A DNA stretch of 64,000 nucleotides. It comes from Emergomyces orientalis (taxonomy: Eukaryota > Ascomycota > Eurotiomycetes > Onygenales > Ajellomycetaceae). Each line of letters starts with the position of its first letter. The first letter of the stretch is position 1. Location of the stretch: assembly GCA_002110485.1 (NCBI GenBank), contig MOWL01000002.1, positions 1,279,979 through 1,343,978 on the forward strand, read 5' to 3'. Below the pieces are notes generated by a model, which did not search any database, was not told where the DNA came from, and saw only the letters and a list, made by a program, of their open reading frames with translations. Of the stretch, positions 48,141 through 57,895 are shown piece after piece. Position numbers and translations under genes: made by a program.

Positions 48141-49620
48141 ATGTCCAGCACCCCAGATGTTGTTGCCAAAAAGCGAGGTCGCCCAAAGAAAGTTGTCGCC
48201 GCTCCAGAAATCGAATCTTCCGCAACCACACCCGCACCCGCAACCAAAAAGACTTCCGCCGCAAGATCGAAATCGACAACTGCTACACCAAGCACAAGCA
48301 AGACATCAATCTCGACCACCACACGAACTCCACGCAAATCCTCGTCCAAAACCAATTCAACCCCAGCATCTGAGCTCAAGACCGCGGCCACTACGCCAAA
48401 TGAACAGAAATCCGCAGCCAAGAAAGGCAGCCCGACTCGGCAGAAAAAAACACCCACCATTTCTCCAGATCCGCCTCCCTCTGCGCCGTCGAAACCCCTA
48501 GGCGATGGTAATGAGGCAAAGAGCGAACCGGTACACCTGAAATCTAGGTCCAGAGCCTCCGCATCGAATCCTCCTGCCGAACAATCCATTGAGTCACGAA
48601 CCCCCTCTACAGAGTCGATTTCAATTTCGGAGCCTACGAAGTTACCTGGGAAACTGAAAACGAGCGGAAAAAGACAGCTGGAAGCTAATAATACTGTTCA
48701 GGCCGCTACGGAAATACCTGAATCTCTTACCATATCTGCCGGTAGCAGGGGGACAATTGAACATCAACAGGCAACAGATCAGATACAAGGGCCACAAACA
48801 ACGCCCCCAAACTACATTGACGCTGCTGCTATGCAAGGTTCCAAAATCCTTAACGCTTTAGCAGCCAGCGGTAAATCAGCGGGAACAGCAACGTCCGTAG
48901 AAGATAAAATTAAGAAAAGCTCAGGATCCATAGAGCCCTCACCCATAGCCGCAACTGCAGACATGCCTGCTCCAGTACGCAAGAAGATCTCGCCGTCCCG
49001 CCCCCGGCAGCCGCACTCTCACCCGCCCCCCATCAAACCACCAGGGAAACAGGCTGCTCCCAGAGAAGCACAGCGGTTAAATCCACAAAGACCGGAGCAG
49101 GTTCCGTCTGTTAAGCCGCAGGATGTCAGAAATACGAAGCAGTATAAAAGCCTTGCAAGAAGGTAAGGAAGAACTCTAAACTTTCTTTTAAAATACAAAC
49201 TATCTATTCCACTTTTTAAACCCCTATCTCCTCCATTGCAAAACTTCGTTCATATCAATAACGACTGACAATGCCCGCTTATTACTTTTTCAGATGGACA
49301 TCGGCAATGGTAGCGTTGCCAATTCTGTTATATACCAGTTATGCCCTGTATGAGCGAGGTAAGAATTGCAACCTGATTCCCACCTTCCCCAAAGCCGCCA
49401 GGATCCTTTACTTCTACTGGAAAAATTTACTATTCTAATAATTTACTTTTGAATACAACCAGTATTCGCCGACAAAGCCCCCCGCAGTCTACCAGGAACA
49501 AATAATTTCCCGCTGTCAAATGACAGTGCTCATTCACCATCGCCATCATCCACCTTACCTTCATCCACGTCGGTGTCAGGATCGACGACGACGACGAACA
49601 AAGACAATTCCACCGATTAA
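48141..49620 (+). CDS. AT-hook protein with a C-terminal transmembrane segment
   Basis: Exons 48141..49162, 49294..49358 and 49463..49620 give about 414 aa. The N-terminus has a canonical AT-hook, KKRGRPKK (residues 10-17), which binds A/T-rich minor grooves. Some 320 residues of Ser/Thr/Pro/Lys-rich disordered sequence follow. The 65-nt middle exon encodes WTSAMVALPILLYTSYALYE, a single membrane helix preceded by the basic KQYKSLARR, and a short Ser/Thr tail follows. I recall the segment KQYKSLARRWTS..ALPILLYTSYALYER from uncharacterised Eurotiomycete proteins. AT-hook plus membrane anchor suggests an inner-nuclear-membrane chromatin tether, but that is inference. Without the small exon the membrane segment would be lost, so its recovery matters. 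Confidence 0.72.
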
Positions 49621-50131
49621 TTATTTCCCCCACTATAAACCATTCCAATGGGATGGCACTCTAACGCCCCTTCGACGCTTTTCTTTTTATTTTACTATTA
49701 TTTTGACGGCTTGACACCCACGGCTCTTTCCCCTTACGTTTCTTGTAAAATATGAATTCACTTTTTTTCCACGACGTTCCATTTTTTTGTTGATAATTGC
49801 CAATGCACCCTTTTTCTGTAAATACGGATGGATGCATAGGTTATCGATATCCACTCCCTACCTCTGTCAAAAAACTCGCAGCTTAGTCAACAATCGCCTT
49901 TGCCTATGTAATGTATATAGATGGTTTTATATATTGTGTCTGATGAGCAAAGACTAAAAAATCAAAATACTTCAGTTTTAATTACTACAAATAATAACAT
50001 TTTTTAATTTAATAAAGGAGATTAAAATTTTTTTTTCAGCAGTCAAAAACAATCAAACACACGGGAAAAACACTATTAAAAATAGAAAGAGAGCATCAGG
50101 CATTCTTTACACATCATTATAATGGCATTGA
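49621..50131. other. Boundary between gene block and repeat island
   Basis: A/T-rich sequence with long T and A runs. The last CG dinucleotides before the CpG-free block are at 50062 and 50154. No gene seen. Confidence 0.5.
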
Positions 50132-50650
50132 ATGTGGGGGGAGGTGGTTATGGCGGAAGATGACATGCATGAGACTCAACACATGTCAGAGATGAAAAAC
50201 TCTGTGACACAGAAAACAAAGATAAACAGCTTAGCAACAGCAATTCAAACACTAGCTGTGATTCTTGAAAAGGAAGAGAAGAATGAGAAAATGAATAACA
50301 AAGATAAAGAGTATTTACAGAAGACATTGAAAGCAGTGTGAGAAGTGAAAATGAAACTGTATGATCAGTTTCTAAAAAAAATGAAATGTGCAATTGACAC
50401 ATCAAAACAGCAGAAATTGTGAGATAAGCTCAACAGAGCACTCTCATGAATAGCAATAGCAGTCAGAGAGAAGACAACAGTTAAAACCATATCAATCAGA
50501 ACACTGCAAGAGATAGTCATTACTCAACAAAGCTGTGATACTATGTCAGAGACAGAATACACATCAGAAATGATTGTTAAACAAGTGAATGAGGCCATCA
50601 AAGAGATAATCAAGAGCAAAGTGATGACAGCAAGACACATATCAAGTTAT
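50132..50650 (+). pseudogene. LINE ORF1-like relic (plus strand)
   Basis: One reading frame from 50132 to about 50650 is open except for three in-frame stops, all TGA (50339, 50420, 50447). It is rich in Lys/Glu/Gln helical sequence (ALKA-type coiled regions, YTSEMIVKQVNEAIKEII), reminiscent of the gag-like ORF1 of Tad-type LINEs. It points opposite to the RT relic that follows. Assignment to ORF1 is tentative; the block is clearly decayed coding sequence rather than random A/T-rich DNA. Confidence 0.45.
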
Positions 50651-50669
50651 TATTATTATTATTATTATT
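50647..50669. repeat. (TTA)n microsatellite
   Basis: About seven and two-thirds units of TTA at the downstream end of the ORF1-like relic. Simple tails of this kind are common at LINE 3' junctions but can also be independent. Confidence 0.85.
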
Positions 50670-51054
50670 CTTCAATTATAGATATATATGCAGTCAGAGA
50701 CTATGATATCTACCTGAGACTCAAAGAGTCTCAGGATTTTTCTAACTTTAACATTAATTACTATACATTTTTTCTTCAAACAAATAGCACTTGCAATACT
50801 TGAATTCCAGCCCAGAATAGTCAGCAAATTGATTTTTCTTTTTTTTATTTATTTATTTATAAATATCTTTGAAGATTATTTATATTCTCTTTTTTTCATA
50901 TAATTTTCAAGTGATTACAAAGAAAATAAATTAATGATAGACAAAATAACTCATGACATGAATACAAAGGAAATAAAAGACAGACTCTAACACAAAAGAA
51001 ATAGTGAGATATTATATAATATCTAGCAGTTTTTATAAAGAACATTTCAGATTC

Positions 51055-52617
51055 TCATTCATTTATATTTTCATCTTTGAAATAGAATTGATTTCTAGTA
51101 GCTATTTGAGTTTCATTGAGAAAATCAATTAAATATTGACTGCCTATTTCAGTTGAAAATAGTAGTTTCATATTCATTTCTCTCAGCTTATATTTATATC
51201 TCAGTTCAGCTCTAAGTTCTTGATTTAATGAGCAATTCATTAAGATATGTTCTGGGTCTTCAAGAGAGTCACAATATTCACAATTTTCACTTTCAATATC
51301 AGATATTCTTTTCAAATAAGATTTGAAATAGCCATGACCTAGTTTCAATTGAATGATTGAGGAGAAAAGCTTCTTCTTGCACTTAATAGAGCATGATTTC
51401 CATTTAGGTTTAGTTTCAAATCTAAGATAGTGAGGACTTTTTCTTTGTTTTTCCCATATTTTATGCCATTTTTCTAAGCAATTCTCTTTTATCTTTCTTT
51501 TAATAAAAGACCATGAAACTATTTTTGAACTTGCAATATTTAGTTCTGTTCCTTTCTTTGCTGCTTCATCAGCAAGCTCATTTCCATGTATATTTATATG
51601 AGCAGGAACCCAGCTCAGATATATCTTTGTCTTATATTTTAATTGAATTCTTTTGCATATCTTTAGAATTACTTCTATATTCATTTGACCATTATGAATT
51701 TCATTTTTTTGAATTCTTTTCAAAGCTGCTTGACTATCTGAAAAAATCCATGCTTCTTTCATATCTTTTCTTTTTGAAGCTTTTATTTCTATCAGTTTAA
51801 AAGCTTTCATAATAGCATATAATTCAGCATCAAATACTTCACATTCATTTCCAATATTCCATGAATCTGATGTATATTTGTAATTATCTTCTGTATATGC
51901 TATTCCAGCTCCTAGGCCTTTATTTTCATTCATTGAACCATCTGAATAGATTAGAATTGACTTTTTAAAATCAATTTTCTCTATTATTCTTCTATGATTC
52001 TCAGCTTCTTCTGGTTTTGATAATGCGCTTATTTCAATTGAAATCATTGAGCCTAGTTTTTCTTTCCATGGATATAGCTTTTTGTGTTCAATCTTTTCAA
52101 TATTTAATGAGGAGAACTCATTTTTAATCATTGAGCATACTCTATATAGTTTAGAAGGGATTTTTTTTCTATTTCTCTCATTTTCTTGATTTTCTTGACT
52201 TTCATTCCAATCTAGATATCTATTCCAATCTAAGTCATTTCCAGATTGAATTGGAGGATAAGATGTAGATATTCTTTTTCTAATTGAATGAATATCTGGC
52301 ATTTTCATGATTCTCAGTGCATAATTCTTGCATATCTTCTCAAATCTTATTTCAGGAGGTGATATAGAAGCTTCTATTTCCATAGCTCTACATGGAGAGG
52401 TTTTGAAAGCTCCCAGAATTCTTCTTAAAGCTGTATTCTGCAATTTTTGAAACTTATCTATGAAGTGTTTCTGGTTCTTCCACCATATCTGAACACCATA
52501 ATCAGAAATAGATGCTATACATGCAATGTATAGCTGTCTCATAGCTTGAAATGATAAACCCCTTTCAGTATTAGAAAGTTGTATTATACTATTTAAAACT
52601 CTTTCAGCTTGAGCCAT
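51055..52617 (-). pseudogene. LINE ORF2 3' part: RNase H and Zn-finger region
   Basis: This long open frame (520 codons) is the least damaged part of the LINE. The RNase H domain has all four metal ligands visible: YSDGSM (Asp226), FDAELYAI (Glu265), FSDSQAAL (Asp294) and GNELADEAAK (Asp350). A terminal CEYC...HILMNC zinc motif follows, as in Tad/I-type elements. The N-terminal part (AMRQLYIACIASISDYGVQI) is the post-RT thumb/connection. The frame is joined upstream to the RT only through stops and a frameshift, so it is a fragment. Confidence 0.75.
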
Positions 52618-52671
52618 TCTTTTTTGAATATGAGATTTAAAATTGAGTTTTGAATCCAGCCAGATTTCTAG

Positions 52672-54160
52672 TCATCTTACAACTGATTTAGGCTTTATTT
52701 CTTGATTTAATAGATTTAAACTTATTTCCTTTTCATATCTTTTTGAAAAAAGTGAATTAATTCAGTTTTTTCTATATCAAATTGAATTAGATTTAAATCT
52801 TCTCTATTAAATATCTCTTGTGCAGCTTTTTCAATATTTTCACAATTTTCTTTTATTGTTCTTGAGCTGAAAATCAGATCTATATCATCAATATAGCTAG
52901 AAGATCTCACTATCTCCATTTCTCTATCTTTGAATAGATTTTTTGTATATATAGCAAATAGAATTGGTGAGACTGGAGATCTCTGAGAAACTTCTATTTC
53001 AATTTCAGTAATATCTTGCTTTAATGAGTCAAAAAGCAGTTGAATATATCTTTTTAACATAAAACATATAACTCACTTTATTAATGCTTTTGATAGTTTC
53101 ATCTCTTGAAGAATAATTATTAGTTTATTCTTTGAAACATGATCAAAAGCATCTTTTATATCAATAAAAGCAGCTGTTGTAACTAAGCCTTCATTTTTTG
53201 CCATTTGAATATCATGAATCATTGATAAAACTGTGTCTATTGCAGAATTCTGTTTTCTGCCACCCATTTGATTATTATATAATAAATCAGTGATTGAGCC
53301 TAGATATGATAATCTTGTTACTATTATTTTTTCAAGAATTTTTCCCAAGCAATTCAAAAGTGATATAATTCTATAAGACTTTAACATAGTAGCTTTTCTA
53401 TTTGATTTTGCAAGAACTATATCAGTTGCTTGTCTCCAGCATTCAGAATGATACCCATTCTTCATTAATTGAGAGAATAATTCAAATAATTCATTTTTCA
53501 AAGAATGAAAGATTTTTTGAATGATTAAATAATTTATAGTATCAGATTCTGCAGCTGTTTTTATAGAGCTTGTAAAAATAGCAGTTTCAAGTTCATTTCT
53601 AGATAGATCTGATCAAGCCCATTTTAAATCTTCAATATATTTATTTATTGAATTATATTGTTCAGATTGAGATGGTTTTTGAAATAGAACTTTCATAAAA
53701 GTCTGACATTTTTATTCAAAAGAATGAGCAATATATTCCTCATTTTCTATTTTATATTTTAGAGATGAAAGCTTTGCAACAGATTTAGACTTTGTATATT
53801 TAAAAACTTTAAATATTTCTTTTCTCTGTGTATTTTCAAGAAATTTATTCCAGCAGCTAGTTTTAGCTTTTTTAATTGATGTGAAGTATTCATTTCTTAT
53901 TCTTTTATATTCTTTATAAAATATGATATTCTCTTTTCATTTTTTTTTAATTTTTGCTAGATTTTTTCTTTTTTCTGTTATTTCTTCTGATCATCAAGAT
54001 TTTGAGAATTCTGAGAGCTTTTTCTTTGATATAAAGTTTTTAATACTTTCTAATATAATTTCAGTTATTATATTAGTTCTACTTTCTAGTATTATATCTG
54101 TTATTATTGTCTTTTCATTTTAATTTGATAATTCTTTTTTTTTTTCAAATTTTAACTCTT
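52672..54160 (-). pseudogene. LINE ORF2 5' part: decayed reverse transcriptase
   Basis: Broken RT blocks can be followed on the minus strand. YRIISLLNCLGKILEKII is RT motif 1. NNQMGGRKQNSAIDTVLS and AAFIDIKDAFDHVSK hold the first catalytic Asp. SPVSPILFAIYTKNL and SYIDDIDLI hold the YxDD box. Stops lie at 52672, 53073, 53613, 53712 (TAA), 53937, 53991 and 53994; the rest are TGA. A one-base frame change lies near 52740. Upstream of about 53900 only the EN-RT linker is visible (EYKRIRNEYF, KKAKTSCWNKFLENT). Confidence 0.75.
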
Positions 54161-54177
54161 CAATTCTCTTATTGAAG

Positions 54178-54522
54178 TGGAATAAGGGGTTGTGCGCTTT
54201 TGGCGGCACGTGGGCAGGAGCAGCGGGATCGTAAGGAGGTTGGTAAGTTCGCCGTGTATACAATATTCTATTCAACGAGCTATCCAAATAGCAATACAAA
54301 AGAACACGTAGGAGATTCAAATATAGAAGAAGAACAAGCAATCAATCACATATCAAATCACACAATCAAAAAGGAGCAATCTCACTGCTCTGCGTACAAT
54401 CAATCTTCGCCGAATCCACACGTGTGTCAAAGGATAATGGGAATATGAGGCAGCCATGCCAAACAAATATATGAGGCGGTCTCGGCGAAAAGTAATACCA
54501 CGCCGAGATTCCCCACCACACA
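54178..54522 (-). repeat. Putative 3' LTR
   Basis: On the minus strand it starts TGTGTGGTGGGG and ends TTATTCCA, giving TG...CA termini and about 345 bp. It is immediately preceded (minus strand) by a polypurine tract AGGGGGGGGAGA. The left edge coincides with the end of the CpG-free LINE; the next TG inward (54191) is an alternative boundary. An 8-bp inverted repeat TCTCGGCG/CGCCGAGA (54480-54487, 54501-54508) lies near its 5' (U3) end. Confirmation needs the partner LTR outside the window. Confidence 0.65.
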
Positions 54523-54534
54523 TCTCCCCCCCCT
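54523..54534 (-). promoter_or_regulatory. Polypurine tract (plus-strand primer site)
   Basis: Eight G flanked by A and AGA on the minus strand, abutting the LTR's TG. This is the expected position and composition of the RNase H-resistant primer for plus-strand synthesis. Confidence 0.65.
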
Positions 54535-54844
54535 ATAGCTTGCCGACCCGGCAAGTAAGAATGCGATCCGAATGAATGAAAACAAGGAATTGCAGGAAAG
54601 AATCAATCAAGAATCAAGAAAATGAAAGACAATCAATAAAAGAATATAGAAAAGAGAAAGAAAAAGTGAACAGCAGAGAAAAGAAAGACAAGCAAGAACA
54701 AGAGAAAACAGGGAAACAAGTAAGCAGAATGTGATCAACACAGCGACAGTGGCAAGATGCGGCAAATTGGCAACAGCGCGATCGTGATTGGTCAATCTTT
54801 TGACGGCCCGGGGCCGGGAAAACATGATTGGCTGATGGCTGCGG
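54535..54844 (-). other. Untranslated region between ORF3 and the 3' LTR
   Basis: About 310 bp with no coding signal. On the minus strand it is strongly pyrimidine-rich (54550-54720). It includes one copy of the repeated hairpin/CCAAT module (54784-54832) just downstream of the ORF3 stop. Confidence 0.6.
54784..54832. repeat. Hairpin/CCAAT module, copy 1
   Basis: TGATTGG occurs at 54785 and 54825, flanking TCTTTTGACGGCCCGGGGCC. This is a degenerate version of the better copy at 61376-61428, 6.6 kb away in the same element. GATTGG is the complement of the CCAAT box bound by the fungal HAP/CBC complex. Confidence 0.7.
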
Positions 54845-57475
54845 CTATTCGGCGGGCGCATTCTCGCGGCCATGCACCGGAATCTGCATAGCCTCGCCCT
54901 CGGCGACAGCGCGATCTCCCTCAATTGAGGCGAGGGGGATGTTCCTCTTCAGACAATAGAAACAGCTACGTTCTCCAAATAATTCCTCCTCTGTAGCCAT
55001 CATGATCTCGAAACACCGGATCCCTTCGGTGACCGCTCTCTTGCGCCACTCCTCAATGTATTCTTGCGGCGAACTGCCCTTGCCGTTGAAGAGAATATCT
55101 TGCTCGTGCCTGACCATAGGGTCATCCCACTTCCGTCGACCCACCAGAGCATCCGAAATCGCTCCAAGACCCGTGACTGGAACAGCAGCAGGGTACCGAT
55201 ATGGAATACTTCCATATAATACCGAAAGGCCAGAGGGTGTTGACGGCCCGGCAACCAAATCGCGATGTGCTCGGGAGAGCTGCTCCCACGATCCGCTTTC
55301 AGGGACTTCAAGAGAGTGCCCGTCATCCTGAATTCCAACATACCACGGCAGCATTGTCTTGCGTTCCTTAGTAGCAGGCCCGGTGCTTCCATGAGGAAGA
55401 TGCGGCATGGTTATTCGAGCATCGCCTTGCTTGCATGGGACAGTCGTCCACTGCGTTCTGAAGTCGTTGAGATCCTTGTTGGTGAGCATCTCAGATGTCA
55501 CCTCTTGAACAATTCCACCATTCGGGAGATTGCGAGCACGCAGACGTCTGTTCCATTCTTGAATATTTTGATGCATTCCCGGGACTATGGTGGTGCAATT
55601 CCTCCCATCTTCGTCGCTGAAAGAGACTGATCCCTGAATCATATTCGCTCCATGATTTTCCTCCGCCAGGCGTTTAATATTGACATCAATATGGCGGAAG
55701 TAAGTGCTATCCCCAGACAAGGCGTATTTTGCATAATAGGGATAGGAAATCAGGTGCGTGCGATGATCGGGGCGGAGAGCAACATACCACACATAATACA
55801 GTGGATCTTGACGGACGATCTGTTGAACAATCCCGTGCAACATTGTTCGGAGCCACCCCCAGGTCTTCTTATCTTTTCGCTGATGGAACCTGTACATGCT
55901 CCATTCGACTGTGGCAACCTTCGCCAGGGTGTTGTAATTATTGTTGACCCCTGCCGCCTTCATCGCGTTCATCCATCTAAATATTGGCAGGATGACGGAA
56001 CCATCCTTCTTCCATTGCTGAAAAGCTGCACTGGAATTGAAATCAAGAAAAGCAAGTCGGGCCAGTGTTTGTTCCCAATTTGATGATGTAACCGGCGGTA
56101 GGCGATTATGGCGCATTCGATATACCTGTAGCATATCTTCGGGGCGAGGAGGTCGGCGATCAAGGCGGAAGAAATGATATGTGTCATCAGCAGCTCGCAT
56201 CCGCCCAAGATTCTGGCGATTATTCACCACAAGCCCGATTCTCTTTATCAGCCCCGCATGGTCAAGATCGCGTGTAAGGAGTCCAATCTTGCTGCCGAGA
56301 TTTACTGAATGCAGATAGCATATAGTCAAGCCTTGTCGCGGAAGCCTGGCTATCTTGTCCAGAAGATGCACCAGCTGACATTCTTCTATCTTCTTTGCAT
56401 CTCTAAGCTGCGCTTTCACATCCACAGGGACATAGGGAGAACACCGGCATCCTCTGTTCACTGTTGTATGCTGCTTGTCAGTTGCCTCTACCAAAGCAGG
56501 GCTATCTTGATCAACCCCCATATTCTCAAATTCCGCAACTTGGTCAGGGCTGAGAAGTTCAGCAAGATGGGTGTCTGACAAGGCTGCAGACAGGCTGCTG
56601 ACGTCCGAAAGCAAGGATTGGCCGGAGACGCGGCGAGAAGTACGCACAGGAGGACTATGTATAGAACCTTGAGGAGATCCAAGCGAGGGTGCACTGGGGC
56701 GTATCACGTTCAACACACGGGGAGAAGGTAGAGGAGACTGGCCAGTCATATGTTGATCGGGAGGGGATAGGACACGTTCTTGAGGCTGGGGTGAAGCAAC
56801 TGTCATAGAATCTTCAGTGAGAATTCCGCCAGGACCAAAGATAAGACCTGCAGCTTGAAGATTTCCTTGTGTGATCTCTTGGCCAATAAAATTGGAATCG
56901 GCCGCTGCTTCGATATCTGCCAACATGATCGTCTTATATCGCTTAACTCCTCGTCGAGGTGGCTGAGTGATGCGAGCCCACATTGCTTGATTGATCCGGC
57001 CGATTGCAGAAGCATATTCGTGATGTAGGGCCAGGGTTTGACAGGCGCGTTGCATCCGCTCTGAAGTCATGATATGCCAGAACGAATCCACGCGAACTTT
57101 TCCCCACATCCTGGTGCATGTAGTATATGCTATGGCGCAGCGATCGCGCCGTTCAGCTACCTGAGCAGCAACTCGTTGAAGCTCCGCCGTCTGGTTATCA
57201 AATGCTTGCTGGGCCACCACCTGGCGCCAGGATCCATCATTTCTCATCCACTCATAGAATGCGGCAACCTCATCTTGAGCCGCCTCATGGCGCCCCATGA
57301 GTAGATTACCGATCTCACATTGTGCTTGGTAGCGAACCTGCGGATTCTGACCCAGAGAATTGACATAAGCTTGCAGCTCCATCGCCGTATGAAAAACATG
57401 GTTATCATATGTCACAAGAGCGAGCTGGCTCGCTGGTCTCGGTACCAGAGTGTGTTGGCTAGAGGGGTTCGACAT
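54845..57475 (-). CDS. Retrotransposon accessory ORF: PhyH-like Fe(II)/2-oxoglutarate dioxygenase
   Basis: An intact 876-codon ORF on the pol strand, between pol and the 3' LTR. Residues 1-230 are helical (Gln/Ala/Arg-rich), 230-340 are Ser/Pro-rich and disordered, and 345-880 look globular. The C-terminal half has a double-stranded beta-helix oxygenase signature. YFRHIDVN gives HxD (His595, Asp597); GSVSFSDEDGRNCTTIVPGM then His635 mimics the 'DD..NG.L...PGSH' of phytanoyl-CoA hydroxylases; QGDARITMPHLPHGSTGP holds the distal His695; and Arg705 lies exactly +10, the usual 2OG-anchoring spacing. A CFYC pair (838-841) may bind metal. It has no signal peptide or membrane segment, so it is not env. 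Substrate unknown; nucleic-acid, protein or small-molecule hydroxylation are all possible. The fold call is by motif only. Confidence 0.7.
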   Translation of the reverse strand: MSNPSSQHTLVPRPASQLALVTYDNHVFHTAMELQAYVNSLGQNPQVRYQAQCEIGNLLMGRHEAAQDEVAAFYEWMRNDGSWRQVVAQQAFDNQTAELQRVAAQVAERRDRCAIAYTTCTRMWGKVRVDSFWHIMTSERMQRACQTLALHHEYASAIGRINQAMWARITQPPRRGVKRYKTIMLADIEAAADSNFIGQEITQGNLQAAGLIFGPGGILTEDSMTVASPQPQERVLSPPDQHMTGQSPLPSPRVLNVIRPSAPSLGSPQGSIHSPPVRTSRRVSGQSLLSDVSSLSAALSDTHLAELLSPDQVAEFENMGVDQDSPALVEATDKQHTTVNRGCRCSPYVPVDVKAQLRDAKKIEECQLVHLLDKIARLPRQGLTICYLHSVNLGSKIGLLTRDLDHAGLIKRIGLVVNNRQNLGRMRAADDTYHFFRLDRRPPRPEDMLQVYRMRHNRLPPVTSSNWEQTLARLAFLDFNSSAAFQQWKKDGSVILPIFRWMNAMKAAGVNNNYNTLAKVATVEWSMYRFHQRKDKKTWGWLRTMLHGIVQQIVRQDPLYYVWYVALRPDHRTHLISYPYYAKYALSGDSTYFRHIDVNIKRLAEENHGANMIQGSVSFSDEDGRNCTTIVPGMHQNIQEWNRRLRARNLPNGGIVQEVTSEMLTNKDLNDFRTQWTTVPCKQGDARITMPHLPHGSTGPATKERKTMLPWYVGIQDDGHSLEVPESGSWEQLSRAHRDLVAGPSTPSGLSVLYGSIPYRYPAAVPVTGLGAISDALVGRRKWDDPMVRHEQDILFNGKGSSPQEYIEEWRKRAVTEGIRCFEIMMATEEELFGERSCFYCLKRNIPLASIEGDRAVAEGEAMQIPVHGRENAPAE

Positions 57476-57895
57476 CTTTGTAATGAAATAAGGAAATATA
57501 GGGAAAAATCAATGAATTAAAAATAGAAAAAGAAACTTGAATGCCAATTTGAAAAAGAAAAATGATTATCTGGGCAGAGCAGGTCAATAATATAATACTT
57601 CCTCAAGGTGAATTTTGGAAGATAATGTGAAAAGCAGTCAACATGCAGCAAGGGTGACAGCAGTTCATAAAATTCACTGCCAGCTTCAATCTGACCCAGA
57701 GAATTGAATATCAAAGAGAAAGTAAACAAAACAAAGAAAAGACAATATCAAGAGATTAAAATTAGAAGGAACTGATATGATGCATGAAAAACATGCAAGA
57801 AAGAAGCAGAATCATGAAAAATAGAGACTAAGAAAACAGCAACTTGAATGAAGAAAACAACAACAAGGAAATCATTATACAAAGAAAAACAGCAG
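57476..57895 (-). other. Non-coding gap between pol and accessory ORF
   Basis: This 420-bp stretch has no coding signal. On the minus strand it is T/C-rich, like a fungal 5' UTR, with TATAATG near the pol side and TTTCATTACAAAG right before the ORF3 ATG. It could house a separate promoter or a splice acceptor for ORF3 expression. No direct evidence decides between these. Confidence 0.5.

Larger units (their letters stand above)
50830..54177 (-). mobile_element. Tad-clade-like LINE relic, CpG-depleted
   Basis: Read on the minus strand this is the 3' part of a non-LTR retrotransposon: EN-to-RT linker, reverse transcriptase, RNase H and a C-terminal Zn motif, ending in an A/T-rich tail. It is cut off at its 5' side by the LTR at 54178. 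The endonuclease and ORF1 are therefore missing here and may continue beyond the gypsy insertion. It has several in-frame stops, most of them TGA, and a frameshift near 52740, so it is dead. CG is essentially absent, in sharp contrast to the adjacent element. A/T-rich simple sequence at 50838-50875 may be its 3' tail. Confidence 0.8.

Noticed and set aside
50132..54160. A nuclear insertion of mitochondrial DNA or a gene using TGA as Trp
   Set aside because: TGG is used freely for Trp in the same LINE frames, and the protein is a non-LTR retrotransposon; decay explains the TGAs more simply.
54845..57475. ORF3 as a retroviral-type envelope
   Set aside because: No signal peptide, membrane anchor or fusion-like segment; oxygenase motifs instead.
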